In this document: piece by piece, positions 48,344 to 59,071 of the stretch | Layout: each line of letters starts with the position of its first letter | Position numbering within the stretch: position 1 is the first letter of the stretch | DNA from: an uncultured Flavobacteriales bacterium | Lineage (GTDB): Bacteria > Bacteroidota > Bacteroidia > Flavobacteriales_D > Crocinitomicaceae | DNA: 64,000 nt | Assembly: GCA_905478665.1 (NCBI GenBank) | Contig: CAJQJL010000114.1 | Span: forward strand, 1 to 64,000 | Direction of reading: 5' to 3' | Program-made: the position numbers and the translations under genes | The notes under the pieces: model-generated | Seen by the model: the letters and a program-made list of their open reading frames with translations, nothing else | Told to the model about the DNA's origin: nothing | The model's database searches: none

Positions 48344-49915
48344 ATGAAATATTGTTTTGTCCTTTTTATTACATTTTGTCTACAGCATACTGTGGATGCA
48401 CAGTCGTATACGATTGAGTGGAGTGAAATGGAACGAAGTAAAGGAAAGCTTATCTATTTACTTCCAAACAAAGCAAATGAGTTTTTCGCATTGCGCTGGA
48501 CAGGTGGTCGTCTTTTAGGAAGCTATCAGGTTTCGAAGCATGAAAATTTAAAATTGACTGGATCGGGAAGAATTCGCTTGATCGCTGAAGAAAGCATGGC
48601 CAATTTTGAAGGAGCGCGTGTCATCGGAGGCAAATTCGTTGTGTTTCTTTCTGATCGTCGAGAAGGGAAGAACCATTTTTACATGCAGGAGTACGATGAT
48701 GAATTAAAGCCAGTGGCTGAGCCGATAAAATTGGCGTCCTATAGTTTGGATAGAAAGCGCGCAAAGGGTTGGTTCGACGTCAAACTTTCTGCGAACAAGA
48801 AATACTTCGGTGTTGTTTGGGAGGTTCCTGGCCGGAAGGAGGAGCGTGATTTATACGGATTTAAGATTTACGACAATGAACTGAATCTGATAAACGATGG
48901 AGAATATCCGCTTCCATTTGATCCAAACCTTTCGGTAATTCATTCACATCACATTTCGAATTCTGGCGACTATTTCTTGTCACTAACGGAATATGAAGAA
49001 GGGGAAAAGAGGACCTTTTTAAGGAATAGACTGAATTACAAAGCATTGCACATTTACCATATTGCGGAAGATGGTTTGCAAGATTATACACTTGACCTTG
49101 ATGGAAAGCGGGTTGAAGCAATGGCAATGACCTCTGATGATAAAGGAGTGTTTACGATTACTGGAATTTATGGAAAGATGAAGGAAAGTGGAGTTTCTGG
49201 GGTATTCCATCAACGTGTAGATTTGAATACAGAACAAAAACTCGACGAGGGCTTCAAAGAGTTTTCAGATGAATTTATTGTACAGGGTTGGACAGATCGA
49301 GAGAAAAAGCGCCAGGAACGTAGAGAAGACCGTGGTAAAGAGGACGCGCAATTGTACAACTATAAAATGCGAGAAGCGACAATTCTGGATGACGGAAGCA
49401 TAGTTGGTACCATGGAACAGTATTATGTTCAAGTACGTACCTATACTGATACACGCAGTGGGCAAACTTCAAGCACCTATTACTATTATTACAACGACAT
49501 AATAGCCTACAAGATTAACGCAGAAGGTGCCTTTGATTGGGTGGAGAAAGTCCGTAAATATCAAGTGTCAACTAATGATGGCGGGCCGTTTAGTAGCTAC
49601 GAGAGTTTTGTCGATAATGGAAAAGTTTATTTCATTTTCAATGACAATGTTAGAAATTACAGTGAAGATGGTGAGTTCAGTGACAATGATAAGCTCTATA
49701 CTGCGAACTATGGTCGAAGAAAGAACGTCGTTGCACTTGCTGAAATTGACATGGAAACTGGAGAAATGAAACGAAGAACGTTTTTCGATCGTACTGAAAT
49801 CGATGCTCTAGCTGTACCGAAGTTGTTCGATGTCAACTATTCCACAGGTGAAATGATTCTCTATTCAATATGGGGAAGAAAGGAGAAAATAGGCGTTTTA
49901 CGCTTTAAAAAATAA
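48344..49915 (+). CDS. hypothetical secreted protein
   Basis: Signal peptide MKYCFVLFITFCLQHTVDAQ; long beta-rich protein; start refined. Confidence 0.65.
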   Translation: MKYCFVLFITFCLQHTVDAQSYTIEWSEMERSKGKLIYLLPNKANEFFALRWTGGRLLGSYQVSKHENLKLTGSGRIRLIAEESMANFEGARVIGGKFVVFLSDRREGKNHFYMQEYDDELKPVAEPIKLASYSLDRKRAKGWFDVKLSANKKYFGVVWEVPGRKEERDLYGFKIYDNELNLINDGEYPLPFDPNLSVIHSHHISNSGDYFLSLTEYEEGEKRTFLRNRLNYKALHIYHIAEDGLQDYTLDLDGKRVEAMAMTSDDKGVFTITGIYGKMKESGVSGVFHQRVDLNTEQKLDEGFKEFSDEFIVQGWTDREKKRQERREDRGKEDAQLYNYKMREATILDDGSIVGTMEQYYVQVRTYTDTRSGQTSSTYYYYYNDIIAYKINAEGAFDWVEKVRKYQVSTNDGGPFSSYESFVDNGKVYFIFNDNVRNYSEDGEFSDNDKLYTANYGRRKNVVALAEIDMETGEMKRRTFFDRTEIDALAVPKLFDVNYSTGEMILYSIWGRKEKIGVLRFKK

Positions 49916-49942
49916 GAAAGGTCAATGCTTTGCTGTTGGTAA

Positions 49943-50176
49943 CTAGCTGACTATCTTTCGTTTCAAGTCTTCCTTTTCCTCTTTCGTAAAGCTATATTTA
50001 CTCAAATGAGTGAAACGTTTTTTAAGGAGCCGATCAATTGCCTTGCTGTCCTTGAAGTACCTTCGGCAGTCCTTACACAATGAGAGGTGCATACGCATAC
50101 CCACACGATCTTTCAGCGAAAGTCTCACAAAAGACGACCGTTCAATGTCTTGCGTTGTATCTTCACAGTTTTTCAT
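49943..50176 (-). CDS. zinc-finger (zf-HC2-like) anti-sigma factor
   Basis: 'MRMHLSLCKDCRRYFKDSKAIDRLL' HxxxCxxC-type motif; ATGA overlap with the sigma factor gene. Confidence 0.75.
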   Translation of the reverse strand: MKNCEDTTQDIERSSFVRLSLKDRVGMRMHLSLCKDCRRYFKDSKAIDRLLKKRFTHLSKYSFTKEEKEDLKRKIVS

Positions 50177-50730
50177 CGTGCTAATTTGTTTTGAAGGCAA
50201 TCACGTAATAACAGTTTTGTGCGGTGGATGATAACCCAAAGATTAGAAGGGGTGATGTCAAAATCATTACAAATTTGCTCACTTTCTTTTTCTTCCAAGT
50301 ACTTTGAACTCACAATACCATTCCATTTTTCTGGTAAAGTATCGAGGCATTCTTTTAATTCCTGCATGCTTTCTTCATGACTAAGCTCTTGCTCAATATT
50401 TCTTACACCAGTATCTCCTCCACGCTTGTCCAAAAGCCAATGACGTTGATCATCGTTTTGGTCAAAAAAGTTAGAGATAGGATCGGTATATCGCGTTTCT
50501 GCTTTTCTCCAATGATCGATGATTTTACGGTTTAATATACTCGTCAACCATGTGCGCAGCTTACTCCGTTTTTCAAACGAATCTAGTTTTGTCAGCGCAG
50601 ATACAAAAGTATCTTGAACAAGGTCTTTAGCAAGATCAAGATCACGCAATTTAGACATCGCAAAGGACAGCAGATAGTCGCCATGATTTTCTACGAGCAG
50701 CTCAGGATTTATTTCTTCGTTCTCAGACAT
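50173..50730 (-). CDS. ECF-type RNA polymerase sigma factor
   Basis: 'DLAKDLVQDTFVSALTKLDSFEKRSKLRTWLTSILNRKIIDHWRK' region 2; region 4 'LPEKWNGIVSSKYLEEKESEQICNDFDITPSNLWVIIHRTKLLLRDCL'. Confidence 0.9.
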   Translation of the reverse strand: MSENEEINPELLVENHGDYLLSFAMSKLRDLDLAKDLVQDTFVSALTKLDSFEKRSKLRTWLTSILNRKIIDHWRKAETRYTDPISNFFDQNDDQRHWLLDKRGGDTGVRNIEQELSHEESMQELKECLDTLPEKWNGIVSSKYLEEKESEQICNDFDITPSNLWVIIHRTKLLLRDCLQNKLAR

Positions 50731-52340
50731 TAGTTGCGAATGTATTTCTTTTTAAAGCGTTTAACAAAGGTGAAAAGCAGCAAGAGAACAGAGACAAATC
50801 CTAGGCTACGTCCAAGGATATTTCCATACCTAGTGTAGAAGGTCTGTTTACTATTCAGGTTCACCTCTTGACGTATGGACGCAGAAACCCACCATTTCGT
50901 TGGTTGCAATACATCACCTCGCTGATTAATAAAACAGCTAATTCCAGTATTTGCAGATCGAACAACAGATCTTCTGTTTTCGATTGCCCGTAAACGCGAG
51001 AAATTCATATGCTGCTTGTAGCCAGGTGTGTCTCCCCACCATCCATCATTGGTTGCCACACAAATAAGTTCAGCTCCCTTTCTACATTGTCCAGTTACCC
51101 ATTCGCCATAAACAGATTCATAACAAATCACAGGAGCGAAACTAAATTTATTGGTTTTCAATAGCATTGGTTCCTTTTCTACACCTAAAGAACCAGAGGG
51201 GCCTCCAGATTGAATGGACCAATCTTCCAGAAATGGGAAGATATCAGAAAATGGAACGATTTCGGCTCCAGGAACAAGCTTTGATTTATGAACGAAGCTT
51301 GGTATGTTATCTTCATTGATAAGTACAGATGTATTGTAATGCTCAATAAATCCTGGTCCGCTATTAAGAGGGAAAGAAGCGCGTGAGTGTTTTTTTGGAT
51401 AGATGTGCATAGTTGAAGCACCAATGTACCAAGGTATGTCGTGAAGCCTTTTCTTTTCTCTTGTCAGGTAATGAAAGAAGGGAAGCTGTGTTAATTCTTG
51501 TTCGAAAAAAGAGGCACTTATTGCCGTTTCTGGCGCAACGATTAAACCAGTGTTGCTGGTTACTTTCGAATCAGCCAGCTCAACAAGCTTTTTAAGCTGG
51601 TTTTCAAGCCCTCCTGCGACGAATTTCTCATTGTATGGATCAATATTAGGTTGAAGAACTACAACCTCTAGAGGTCGCGATTCCTCTTCATACGTATAAT
51701 ACATTGAAAGAGAGATGATCAAAGGGACCAGAAGGAAAATTCCAGCAATCCAAATGAGCGGAGTTTGAATCCTCCAAGATTCCTTTTTGAAATATACATT
51801 CTGGATGATGCGATAGATCAAAAGGTTAATAACTAAGATCCAGAGTGTGCCTCCTAGAATACCTGTGTATGAATACCACTGAACCCAAGAAGGAACAATG
51901 CTGAAATAGTTACCCATGCTCAGCCATGTCCACGACATTTCCCAATTATGGTGAAAATGTTCGAAGGCAATCCAATAAATAGGGAGTGAAATGTATCCTT
52001 CCTTTTTTCCTATATATTTTTTAGTCAGGTGAAAGCAGTAGAACGCTATTGTCATCAGCAAGCTATTCAGAATAATAGCCAATGAGGCACCACCAAGACT
52101 TGCATTCCAAACCCACCAAGTGGATCCTAAATTAAATACAAAGAAAGTTAGGTAAGCGTGAATAAGAACTTTGCTGGATCGATAGTTGTTATTGAGAATA
52201 GAGTCTTCAACCAGAAGTAATGGAATCCAAGCAACGAAAATTATTGGAATTAGGCTTCCCGAAAAAGGAAAGGCTATTGACATCAGTATTCCTGAAAGAA
52301 AACTGAATAAATAACGGTGTTTTTTGGCCATTTTGCTCAC
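50730..52340 (-). CDS. lnt: apolipoprotein N-acyltransferase
   Basis: Multi-TM N-terminus; nitrilase-like 'VVVLQPNIDPYNEKF', 'LIVAPETAI', 'KSKLVPGAEIVPF', 'PVICYESVYGEW', 'TNDGWWGDTPGYKQHMNFSRLRAIENRRSVVRSANTGIS'. Confidence 0.93.
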   Translation of the reverse strand: MSKMAKKHRYLFSFLSGILMSIAFPFSGSLIPIIFVAWIPLLLVEDSILNNNYRSSKVLIHAYLTFFVFNLGSTWWVWNASLGGASLAIILNSLLMTIAFYCFHLTKKYIGKKEGYISLPIYWIAFEHFHHNWEMSWTWLSMGNYFSIVPSWVQWYSYTGILGGTLWILVINLLIYRIIQNVYFKKESWRIQTPLIWIAGIFLLVPLIISLSMYYTYEEESRPLEVVVLQPNIDPYNEKFVAGGLENQLKKLVELADSKVTSNTGLIVAPETAISASFFEQELTQLPFFHYLTREKKRLHDIPWYIGASTMHIYPKKHSRASFPLNSGPGFIEHYNTSVLINEDNIPSFVHKSKLVPGAEIVPFSDIFPFLEDWSIQSGGPSGSLGVEKEPMLLKTNKFSFAPVICYESVYGEWVTGQCRKGAELICVATNDGWWGDTPGYKQHMNFSRLRAIENRRSVVRSANTGISCFINQRGDVLQPTKWWVSASIRQEVNLNSKQTFYTRYGNILGRSLGFVSVLLLLFTFVKRFKKKYIRN

Positions 52341-52386
52341 AGCATAAAATTAGCCTAAAATTTTTATCAATAAGTGGAAAGTTGAA

Positions 52387-52941
52387 CTATTCCTGAGATT
52401 CTAGGTTTTGTTTTAGATTGTCTAATCCTTTTTGGAGATCAGGACCTAACTCGCTATCCATGTCTATGAATAAAAAGAAGAAATTCCAAGGCCAGGGTGT
52501 ATTGCCTTCAAAGCCCCAAGTTATTTTTGTTTTAGCATCGCCAAGTGCTTCTGTTGTTATATAGGCACCACCAGTCATTTCCCATGGGCGTGTGAAGCGT
52601 AATTCAAAGTCGACACGTTTACCATCTTCAATTTTCATTATTTCCTGTTCACCAGCACCTACATCTTCTACTTTACTATCCCATTTATAGATAGCGCCAA
52701 CAGATCCATCTTCACCGCTGTATGTTTGTTTGACATTTGGATCCATTGCCTGCCAAACAGCGAATTCATCTTGACTACGCAGGTAGCGAACATAATCGAA
52801 GGCATCAGCGTTACTCACTGCGACTTCTACAGTTCTATACACGTGATAATCTTTCTTGACAAACAGAGCGATTATAAATACTAATGCGGTAATGGTAATT
52901 AGGAGAATACCAAGCTTCTTTAAGAATTTCATAGTCAGCAT
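52387..52941 (-). CDS. SRPBCC family protein
   Basis: TM anchor plus 'AFDYVRYLRSQDEFAVWQAMDP...TKITWGFEGNTPWPWNFFFLFID'. Confidence 0.8.
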   Translation of the reverse strand: MLTMKFLKKLGILLITITALVFIIALFVKKDYHVYRTVEVAVSNADAFDYVRYLRSQDEFAVWQAMDPNVKQTYSGEDGSVGAIYKWDSKVEDVGAGEQEIMKIEDGKRVDFELRFTRPWEMTGGAYITTEALGDAKTKITWGFEGNTPWPWNFFFLFIDMDSELGPDLQKGLDNLKQNLESQE

Positions 52942-52971
52942 TTTTTAAGGTAGCATACTAAATGTAAGAAA

Positions 52972-53006
52972 AAAGAAAAAAGGGCTGGTATTTACCAGCC
53001 CTTAAT
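52972..53006 (-). terminator. Rho-independent terminator
   Basis: Minus strand AAGGGCTGGTA-aa-TACCAGCCCTTTTTTC. Confidence 0.85.
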
Positions 53007-53029
53007 TATCATAGAGGGTTGTCTATCTT

Positions 53030-55636
53030 TTATTCGAAGATAATTGTCATCTCGACACGTCTGTTTTTCTGACGCCCTTCAGCTGTTCCGTTGTCAGCGA
53101 TTGGATCTGTTTCACCGAAGTAAAGCGTTGACAATCGACTCGCATCAATTCCTTTCGAAATCATGAACTTCTTCACAGATTCAGCACGCTTCTTCGATAG
53201 AATGAGGTTGCTTTGCGCAGGACCTACGTTATCCGTATGACCAGCAATCTGAAGTTTCCATTCTGGCTTCTTCACCAATACGTCAGCAAGTTCACTCAAT
53301 GATGGAAGAGATTCATCCTTGATAATGTCCTTACCTGTCTCGAACTCAAGGTTTTCAAATGCCGTATTCAAGATTTCTTGAACAGACTCCTCAATCTCAG
53401 GACAACCTTCGTTAGCTACTGGACCTGGTGTGTTTGGACACTTATCATCTTTATCCAATACGCCATCCTCATCAGTATCTTGGTAAGGACAACCTTCGTT
53501 AGCACGAGGTCCTGCTAAGTACGGACACTTATCATCCTTATCCAATAGACCATCGCCGTCAGTATCTGGCCAAGGACATCCATTGTTTTCCTTAGGTCCA
53601 GCTTCTGTAGGACACTCATCAATAAAGTCGAATAGACCATCACCGTCTGTATCAGGACAACCATTGTTGATTTCTGGACCTGGTACATCTGGACATGCAT
53701 CGTCGGAATCTTTCGTTCCATCGCCGTCTCTATCTGGACAACCGTTGAACTTCGCTAAACCTGCATCATCTGGACAATCATCTTTCTTGTCGATAATGCT
53801 ATCGTTGTCACGGTCTGGACAACCGTTGAATGCAATTGAACCAAAGTCCTCTGGACATGCATCATCTTTGTCTGGAATGCTATCCTTATCCGTATCAGGA
53901 CAACCATTGAATTCTGGAATACCAGGATCGTTTGGACAGTGATCATCAATATCTTTAATACCATCACGATCCGTATCAGGACATCCTCTGAATTCCCACA
54001 AACCTTGAACAACAAGACATTCGTCAAGTTTGTCTGAAACAAGGTCACCGTCAATATCACTTGGGTGAACATAAAGAATTGGTAGTCTCAATCCAGCGTA
54101 CACTTCAGCACCTCTAACTTTTCCAGAGGCAAATAGGGTACGGAAATCAGTAACTCCTACAGTAAGTGGCCCTAAACGTGCTCCAAGTCCTGCCTTAAAT
54201 CCAGAATACTTATTGTATGAAAGTGGAATTCCAACTCCAGCCCAAGCATAGTCGAAGCTTGGAGTGACAGAAACTTGATTTGGAACCCGCACACGGTGTG
54301 GGTTTTTTCTATTTTGAACATTTACAACACCCGTTACGTTTACATATACCCACTTCCAAATATTGTAATCGAACTGGAGGCTGATAGATGTTGGCAATTG
54401 CATGAAGAAAGTGTTTTCATTTGAACTTCCCGAAGTAATTCCATTTCCAGGTATTGCGATAAGTGAATCAATTGACTCATCTATATCAACTAAAGATCCG
54501 TCGCCATCAAAAGCAGCTCTAAAGTCGAAATTAGCAGAGTTAACACTAAAATCCTGACTGATTCCACCTTTTTGAAATTTCATTCCACCAATATCAAGAA
54601 CAGATAGGCCCGCACGAATTTTGTACTTCTCCTTATCACGTCTCCAAATATTTGTTTCTCCATCCATGTCGTACTTATACTCTTTCCAGTCAGGACGCCA
54701 TTCGTAAACAAATCCAATATCACCACCAATTCCAAACTTGGAAGCACTTTGGAAAGGATCAAATTTGTAGCCCTCATTCCCCATTTCGTCTAGTAGACCT
54801 GTTGAGTGACCGTAAGCGAAGTCTCCTGAAACACTTGAATAAGTACTGTCATTTAAGACGTTGTAGTCAAAATTGTCTGTATGAATGTAAGCGGCAGATA
54901 TTCCAGAGAGCCACTTTAATTTAACTCCAGCTTTCATGAAATGTTCTCCATCATCCTTTAATACTTGTGAGTACATAATTCCATATTCAATCCATGACAT
55001 ATGGTTCATGTTCAACAACTCTTCATTGAAAGTTTGATTATAGAGGGATGGTCCATAGTTCACAGCGTCTGAAGAATCACTTAAGAAATCATTCTCCAAC
55101 AAAAAAGCGAACTTAGGATCGATATCATCCACGTTTGTTATTGACCTAAATTTAGCAGCGAAACCAACGGCTATTTTTGGGTTAATGTGGAACATGAAAT
55201 TCAATACGTCCAATTGAACATTGTTATATAGACCAACTGTTTTTGTGGAATTTAAATCATTATAATTTCGAGTAAATACAGCATCATTAAAAGATGAGTC
55301 TGGATTTGCTGCCCAGTCATTGTACTGGTTAGAAGCCCCAGGAGCGTAGTATGTATTCAGCTCATTCGATGGGTTAACATCAGGGAGAAAAGATTTTTTC
55401 CACCACTTTGGCATTTGCTTAGTGTCAAGATAACCCGCATTTGTATACGTGTTAAAATTGAAACTTCCAAGATTGATATCAACCTTAAATCGTCCATCCA
55501 CAAAACTTGCTGGATTCAAGTCAGTTCCCATGACACCAGCGTAGTTACTGCTGTGTACTCCGAGATAACTTTGTGAATAACTAATCGTAGAAAAGCCAAT
55601 GAAGGCCAGCGCTACTAATCGCTTGAGAGAGTTCAT
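53030..55636 (-). CDS. OmpA-family protein with DUF5723-like barrel and thrombospondin type 3 repeats
   Basis: N-terminal 'YLGVHSSNYAGVMGTDLNPASFVDGRF', TSP3 'DTDGDGLLDKDDKCP', C-term OmpA 'LQIAGHTDNVGPAQSNLILSKKRAESVKKFMISKGI'. Start refined. Confidence 0.9.
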   Translation of the reverse strand: MNSLKRLVALAFIGFSTISYSQSYLGVHSSNYAGVMGTDLNPASFVDGRFKVDINLGSFNFNTYTNAGYLDTKQMPKWWKKSFLPDVNPSNELNTYYAPGASNQYNDWAANPDSSFNDAVFTRNYNDLNSTKTVGLYNNVQLDVLNFMFHINPKIAVGFAAKFRSITNVDDIDPKFAFLLENDFLSDSSDAVNYGPSLYNQTFNEELLNMNHMSWIEYGIMYSQVLKDDGEHFMKAGVKLKWLSGISAAYIHTDNFDYNVLNDSTYSSVSGDFAYGHSTGLLDEMGNEGYKFDPFQSASKFGIGGDIGFVYEWRPDWKEYKYDMDGETNIWRRDKEKYKIRAGLSVLDIGGMKFQKGGISQDFSVNSANFDFRAAFDGDGSLVDIDESIDSLIAIPGNGITSGSSNENTFFMQLPTSISLQFDYNIWKWVYVNVTGVVNVQNRKNPHRVRVPNQVSVTPSFDYAWAGVGIPLSYNKYSGFKAGLGARLGPLTVGVTDFRTLFASGKVRGAEVYAGLRLPILYVHPSDIDGDLVSDKLDECLVVQGLWEFRGCPDTDRDGIKDIDDHCPNDPGIPEFNGCPDTDKDSIPDKDDACPEDFGSIAFNGCPDRDNDSIIDKKDDCPDDAGLAKFNGCPDRDGDGTKDSDDACPDVPGPEINNGCPDTDGDGLFDFIDECPTEAGPKENNGCPWPDTDGDGLLDKDDKCPYLAGPRANEGCPYQDTDEDGVLDKDDKCPNTPGPVANEGCPEIEESVQEILNTAFENLEFETGKDIIKDESLPSLSELADVLVKKPEWKLQIAGHTDNVGPAQSNLILSKKRAESVKKFMISKGIDASRLSTLYFGETDPIADNGTAEGRQKNRRVEMTIIFE
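53398..54065 (-). repeat. TSP3 calcium-binding repeat coding region
   Basis: About nine degenerate 'GCPDTDxDGxxDxDDxCPxxxG' units. Confidence 0.85.
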
Positions 55637-55652
55637 AAAGAGTAGTTTTAGT

Positions 55653-57803
55653 TTATTCAAAATATTGAACAATGTACTGGTCAACAACTGTGGTAACAAC
55701 CCTTGTATTTCCTTCAGAGTTTACCTTTACCTTTGTTTGCCCTTCAATAGGCTTGTGTGTCAACCGTTCACCATCCAATCCATACAAATATACATTATTC
55801 TCCAAACCGTCAATAATTGCAATGGTTGTTTTTCCCGAATTGGAGGTTTCAACGAACACATCTGCCACTTCATTGAAGGGTAAACTGATTTCGCTAAATG
55901 ATATTCCCTCAGCATTTAACAGGTGAATTTCGTTTGCACTTTGGATGATTATTGTCGGTTTTTTAGCGTCAGACTGAATACCTAACAATTTTGCCCGTGT
56001 GAAAGACTTGTAATCGAATTTGAGACCTTTTTGATTGATTTTGATGAGTTTATTGTTCTCAAGACCGTATTGAAAAAGTTCGTTCGGTACTTTGGAAGAA
56101 ATGCATGCTACTGATAATGGGAACTCACGGTGCACCTTGCTGTTATCAAGGTTGTACATGACGAAAGATTGGTCGTTGGCAAATCCTGCAAAAAGCGTTT
56201 TTTGACTTGCCCAGACATCAATCTTGCGGGTAACCTTTATGGATGATTTAATCACATTTAGTTCACGACCTCTTGCGTCGTAGTGGACAATTTCATTCTT
56301 TTCATTGGCAATTAGGAAATAGCTTTTGCCTTTCCAACGATAGAATTTTACTTGATTGATTGCTTCGTCTTCCAGTGCTATTGGAAAGCCAGAAACTGGA
56401 CTCCCGCTCATGTTCCATAGATGAATTTTATCAACGGTGTTCACAAGCACGAATTTCTCGCCATTTTGATGCAGGTCAATTATCTCTAGGGTGCCAAGTG
56501 TTTTGCTCTCGATGCTTTTTGTCCAGTCAACCTTTCCGTTTTTGAAGCGAACGAGTTCTCCCTTTTTGCCTAAAGCAACTAGGTTTCCTTCGGAGCCAAA
56601 TGTTACAAAGTCCACTACGTCGAAGCCGCAATTCATTGCGATTGATTCTTTTTCGTTTTTAGGTCCTGCCGTTTCACGAAGAATACCCATTTGAGTTTCT
56701 AAAAGTTTGCCACGGTAGACCGCTTTTGAATAGGAATGCTCTTTTGTAATAATTCTTTCTGAAACGGATTGAGGCAGGGAACCGTAAATCTTGTTTCGAA
56801 CCGCCTTGTTGAGAGCGATGGTGTTTCCCAATTTAAAATCAGCAATGACCTTGTCACAGACATCTTCGCTTTCGGATAAAATGACCAAGTCTTCAATATA
56901 TTTGACATAGTACGAAGCTCCTGAAGAAGGGAAATCACGCGTCAATTGTTGGTTGAACTTAACAACATCTTGCGTTTGATTCAAGTCATTCAAAATAAGA
57001 ATGGGATCCTGTCCGCCAATGTAATCGCAAATGAGAACTGTGGCTCCTTGATAATCCAATTCGAGAAATCCATTCAGCATCCACTTGAACATTGGACCGT
57101 TTGCAAACGTACTGTCGAGCGTGGCGTAATAATCGCGTTCAAGAAAATGGTAATTACTGAAATTCTTGGTCACTACATTGGAAAAGACTACTTCGTCTTT
57201 CACTTGATTTCCTTGTTTTATTTCGTCGTTATAAGTAATGTAGTCAATTCTTCCTCCATCTTTAAAGTAGATATCGGAAATAGAGAGGGCAGATGAATTA
57301 CTGTCAAAATGTACAATTGACGCACTGGATTTTTTGTCGTAGAGGTATGTTGATGAAGCGGTTTCGGGTTTAAGTAGTTCACCTCTACTCATATAGAGTC
57401 CTTTTTTGTAGAAACGTCCTTGATAAGTACCATATGTGAATGATCCCGATTCTATTACTGGACGAATTTCTGTTGAGGAAAACAATTGTTCAATGTCTTT
57501 TTTTGTCCAATTTGTAGCTTTCTTGAGCAGTAGGTGTGCCTGGTTAGCACTCACATATCCCGTTTCATACATTTCTGGATTTAGACTCCGAACAATATCC
57601 GCAGTTGGGGCATTCATGAAATCGTTCAACTGATCAATGTCCACTTCATCAGGACGATTAATGATTAAGATTTTTTCATCAGAATTGCCAAACAGGTCGT
57701 CTGGAGAGTAGTTGTTATTCTCATTCAGGATATCTAGCCCTACATAGCCGATCCAGCCGAGACTGGCCAAAATGGTAATCCACAAAAGAACTTTGTTGAG
57801 CAT
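55653..57803 (-). CDS. hypothetical protein (DUF3352-like / WD40-like C-terminal region)
   Basis: N-terminal TM; long protein with 'DYIGGQDPILILNDLNQTQD'; start refined. Confidence 0.6.
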   Translation of the reverse strand: MLNKVLLWITILASLGWIGYVGLDILNENNNYSPDDLFGNSDEKILIINRPDEVDIDQLNDFMNAPTADIVRSLNPEMYETGYVSANQAHLLLKKATNWTKKDIEQLFSSTEIRPVIESGSFTYGTYQGRFYKKGLYMSRGELLKPETASSTYLYDKKSSASIVHFDSNSSALSISDIYFKDGGRIDYITYNDEIKQGNQVKDEVVFSNVVTKNFSNYHFLERDYYATLDSTFANGPMFKWMLNGFLELDYQGATVLICDYIGGQDPILILNDLNQTQDVVKFNQQLTRDFPSSGASYYVKYIEDLVILSESEDVCDKVIADFKLGNTIALNKAVRNKIYGSLPQSVSERIITKEHSYSKAVYRGKLLETQMGILRETAGPKNEKESIAMNCGFDVVDFVTFGSEGNLVALGKKGELVRFKNGKVDWTKSIESKTLGTLEIIDLHQNGEKFVLVNTVDKIHLWNMSGSPVSGFPIALEDEAINQVKFYRWKGKSYFLIANEKNEIVHYDARGRELNVIKSSIKVTRKIDVWASQKTLFAGFANDQSFVMYNLDNSKVHREFPLSVACISSKVPNELFQYGLENNKLIKINQKGLKFDYKSFTRAKLLGIQSDAKKPTIIIQSANEIHLLNAEGISFSEISLPFNEVADVFVETSNSGKTTIAIIDGLENNVYLYGLDGERLTHKPIEGQTKVKVNSEGNTRVVTTVVDQYIVQYFE

Positions 57804-57884
57804 TGATAGAGTCTTTGACTCAAAATTAGTGAGAATGAGCACTAAAAGTGCGGAGCGGTGCTTTAGAAATCAACAATGGTTTGT

Positions 57885-58511
57885 TTACTCAAAAAGAGAG
57901 CCTTGTTCGGGAGGAAGAAGGGTGAATGATTGACGATGATATTTACAATCACCATGTTGACGGATGCCATTCCGATGCTTCTTCGTTGGATACCCTTTAT
58001 TACTCTTCCAGTCGTAGAAAGGGAACTCAAGATGAATTTTTTCCATGTAGTCGTCTCGATATGTTTTTGCCAGAATGGATGCAGCCGCAATGGATAAGTA
58101 TTTTCCATCTCCTTTGATAATGCACTCATGTGCAATTCCGCTATATGGATTAAAACGATTGCCATCAATTAACAGCATATCTGGACTTTCTTTGAGTTGA
58201 TCCACCGCTCTATGCATCGCCGTAAAACTTGCGTTTAAAATGTTTATATGATCGATTTCATCCTCGAAAACAAAAGCGACCCCAAAAGCGATGGCTTCTT
58301 TTTCGATTATTGGGCGCAGTTTTTTTCGAACAGACTCCGTTAATTTTTTCGAATCGTTGAGAAGTTCATTACTGAAGTCTTTAGGTAAAATAACGGCAGC
58401 GGCAACCACAGGGCCTGCTAGACAGCCTCTTCCTGCTTCATCGCAACCCGCTTCGATGGCATTCCAATTTTTATAAGACAAAAGCGAACTCATAGAAAGT
58501 AAATTTGGCAA
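57885..58511 (-). CDS. rnhB: ribonuclease HII
   Basis: '[24 protein letters not shown]', '[13 protein letters not shown]', '[26 protein letters not shown]'. Confidence 0.95.
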   Translation of the reverse strand: MPNLLSMSSLLSYKNWNAIEAGCDEAGRGCLAGPVVAAAVILPKDFSNELLNDSKKLTESVRKKLRPIIEKEAIAFGVAFVFEDEIDHINILNASFTAMHRAVDQLKESPDMLLIDGNRFNPYSGIAHECIIKGDGKYLSIAAASILAKTYRDDYMEKIHLEFPFYDWKSNKGYPTKKHRNGIRQHGDCKYHRQSFTLLPPEQGSLFE

Positions 58512-58583
58512 AAAAATTGTAGTTTAGCCCAATGTGAGATACAACTTTTTTGATTGTGTCCCGTCTTATATAAAATTGGAAAG

Positions 58584-58958
58584 ATGAAAAAGATATTTTT
58601 TACACTTATTGTTTTAGTTGGCTTTGCCACAGTTGGATTTTCTCAAGACAGAGGAACCATTGCAAATACTGAGGGAAAAGAGCAGTTAATGAGCAGTAAA
58701 GTTTCAGGTGAGTACACCTTTACATTGCCTTCAAATGTTACAAACGAAATGGTGACAAAGAATGCGAGCTATTACCCAAGTTATTTCACTGTAAACTTTG
58801 ACAATGCTTCTAAAACAGCAAATATTTCAATGGTGAACAATGAAGCTAAGTCTCGCTACGTTATTGCTCGTTTTTTGAGTGCTTGCGGTGTGAAAGAAGT
58901 TGAAATTGATGGGAAGAATGTGCCTGTTCACGTATTCATTGAAGAGTACTTGAAATAG
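58584..58958 (+). CDS. small secreted hypothetical protein
   Basis: Signal peptide MKKIFFTLIVLVGFATVGFSQ. Confidence 0.6.
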   Translation: MKKIFFTLIVLVGFATVGFSQDRGTIANTEGKEQLMSSKVSGEYTFTLPSNVTNEMVTKNASYYPSYFTVNFDNASKTANISMVNNEAKSRYVIARFLSACGVKEVEIDGKNVPVHVFIEEYLK

Positions 58959-58979
58959 GAATCAAGATATTATTTTGGG

Positions 58980-59007
58980 AGCCGACTTGAAAAAGTCGGC
59001 TTTTTTT
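58980..59007 (+). terminator. Rho-independent terminator
   Basis: AGCCGACTTgaaaAAGTCGGCTTTTTTT. Confidence 0.85.
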
Positions 59008-59071
59008 ATGATCAAAGTCACGGGTTTTTTCTTTTCTTCTTGCGATATTTGCCGCAACCAAAATTAAAAAA

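Noticed and set aside
53398-54065. Tandem DNA repeats that could be mistaken for a CRISPR-like array
   Set aside because: They are coding TSP3 Asp-rich repeats with degenerate units and no spacer structure.
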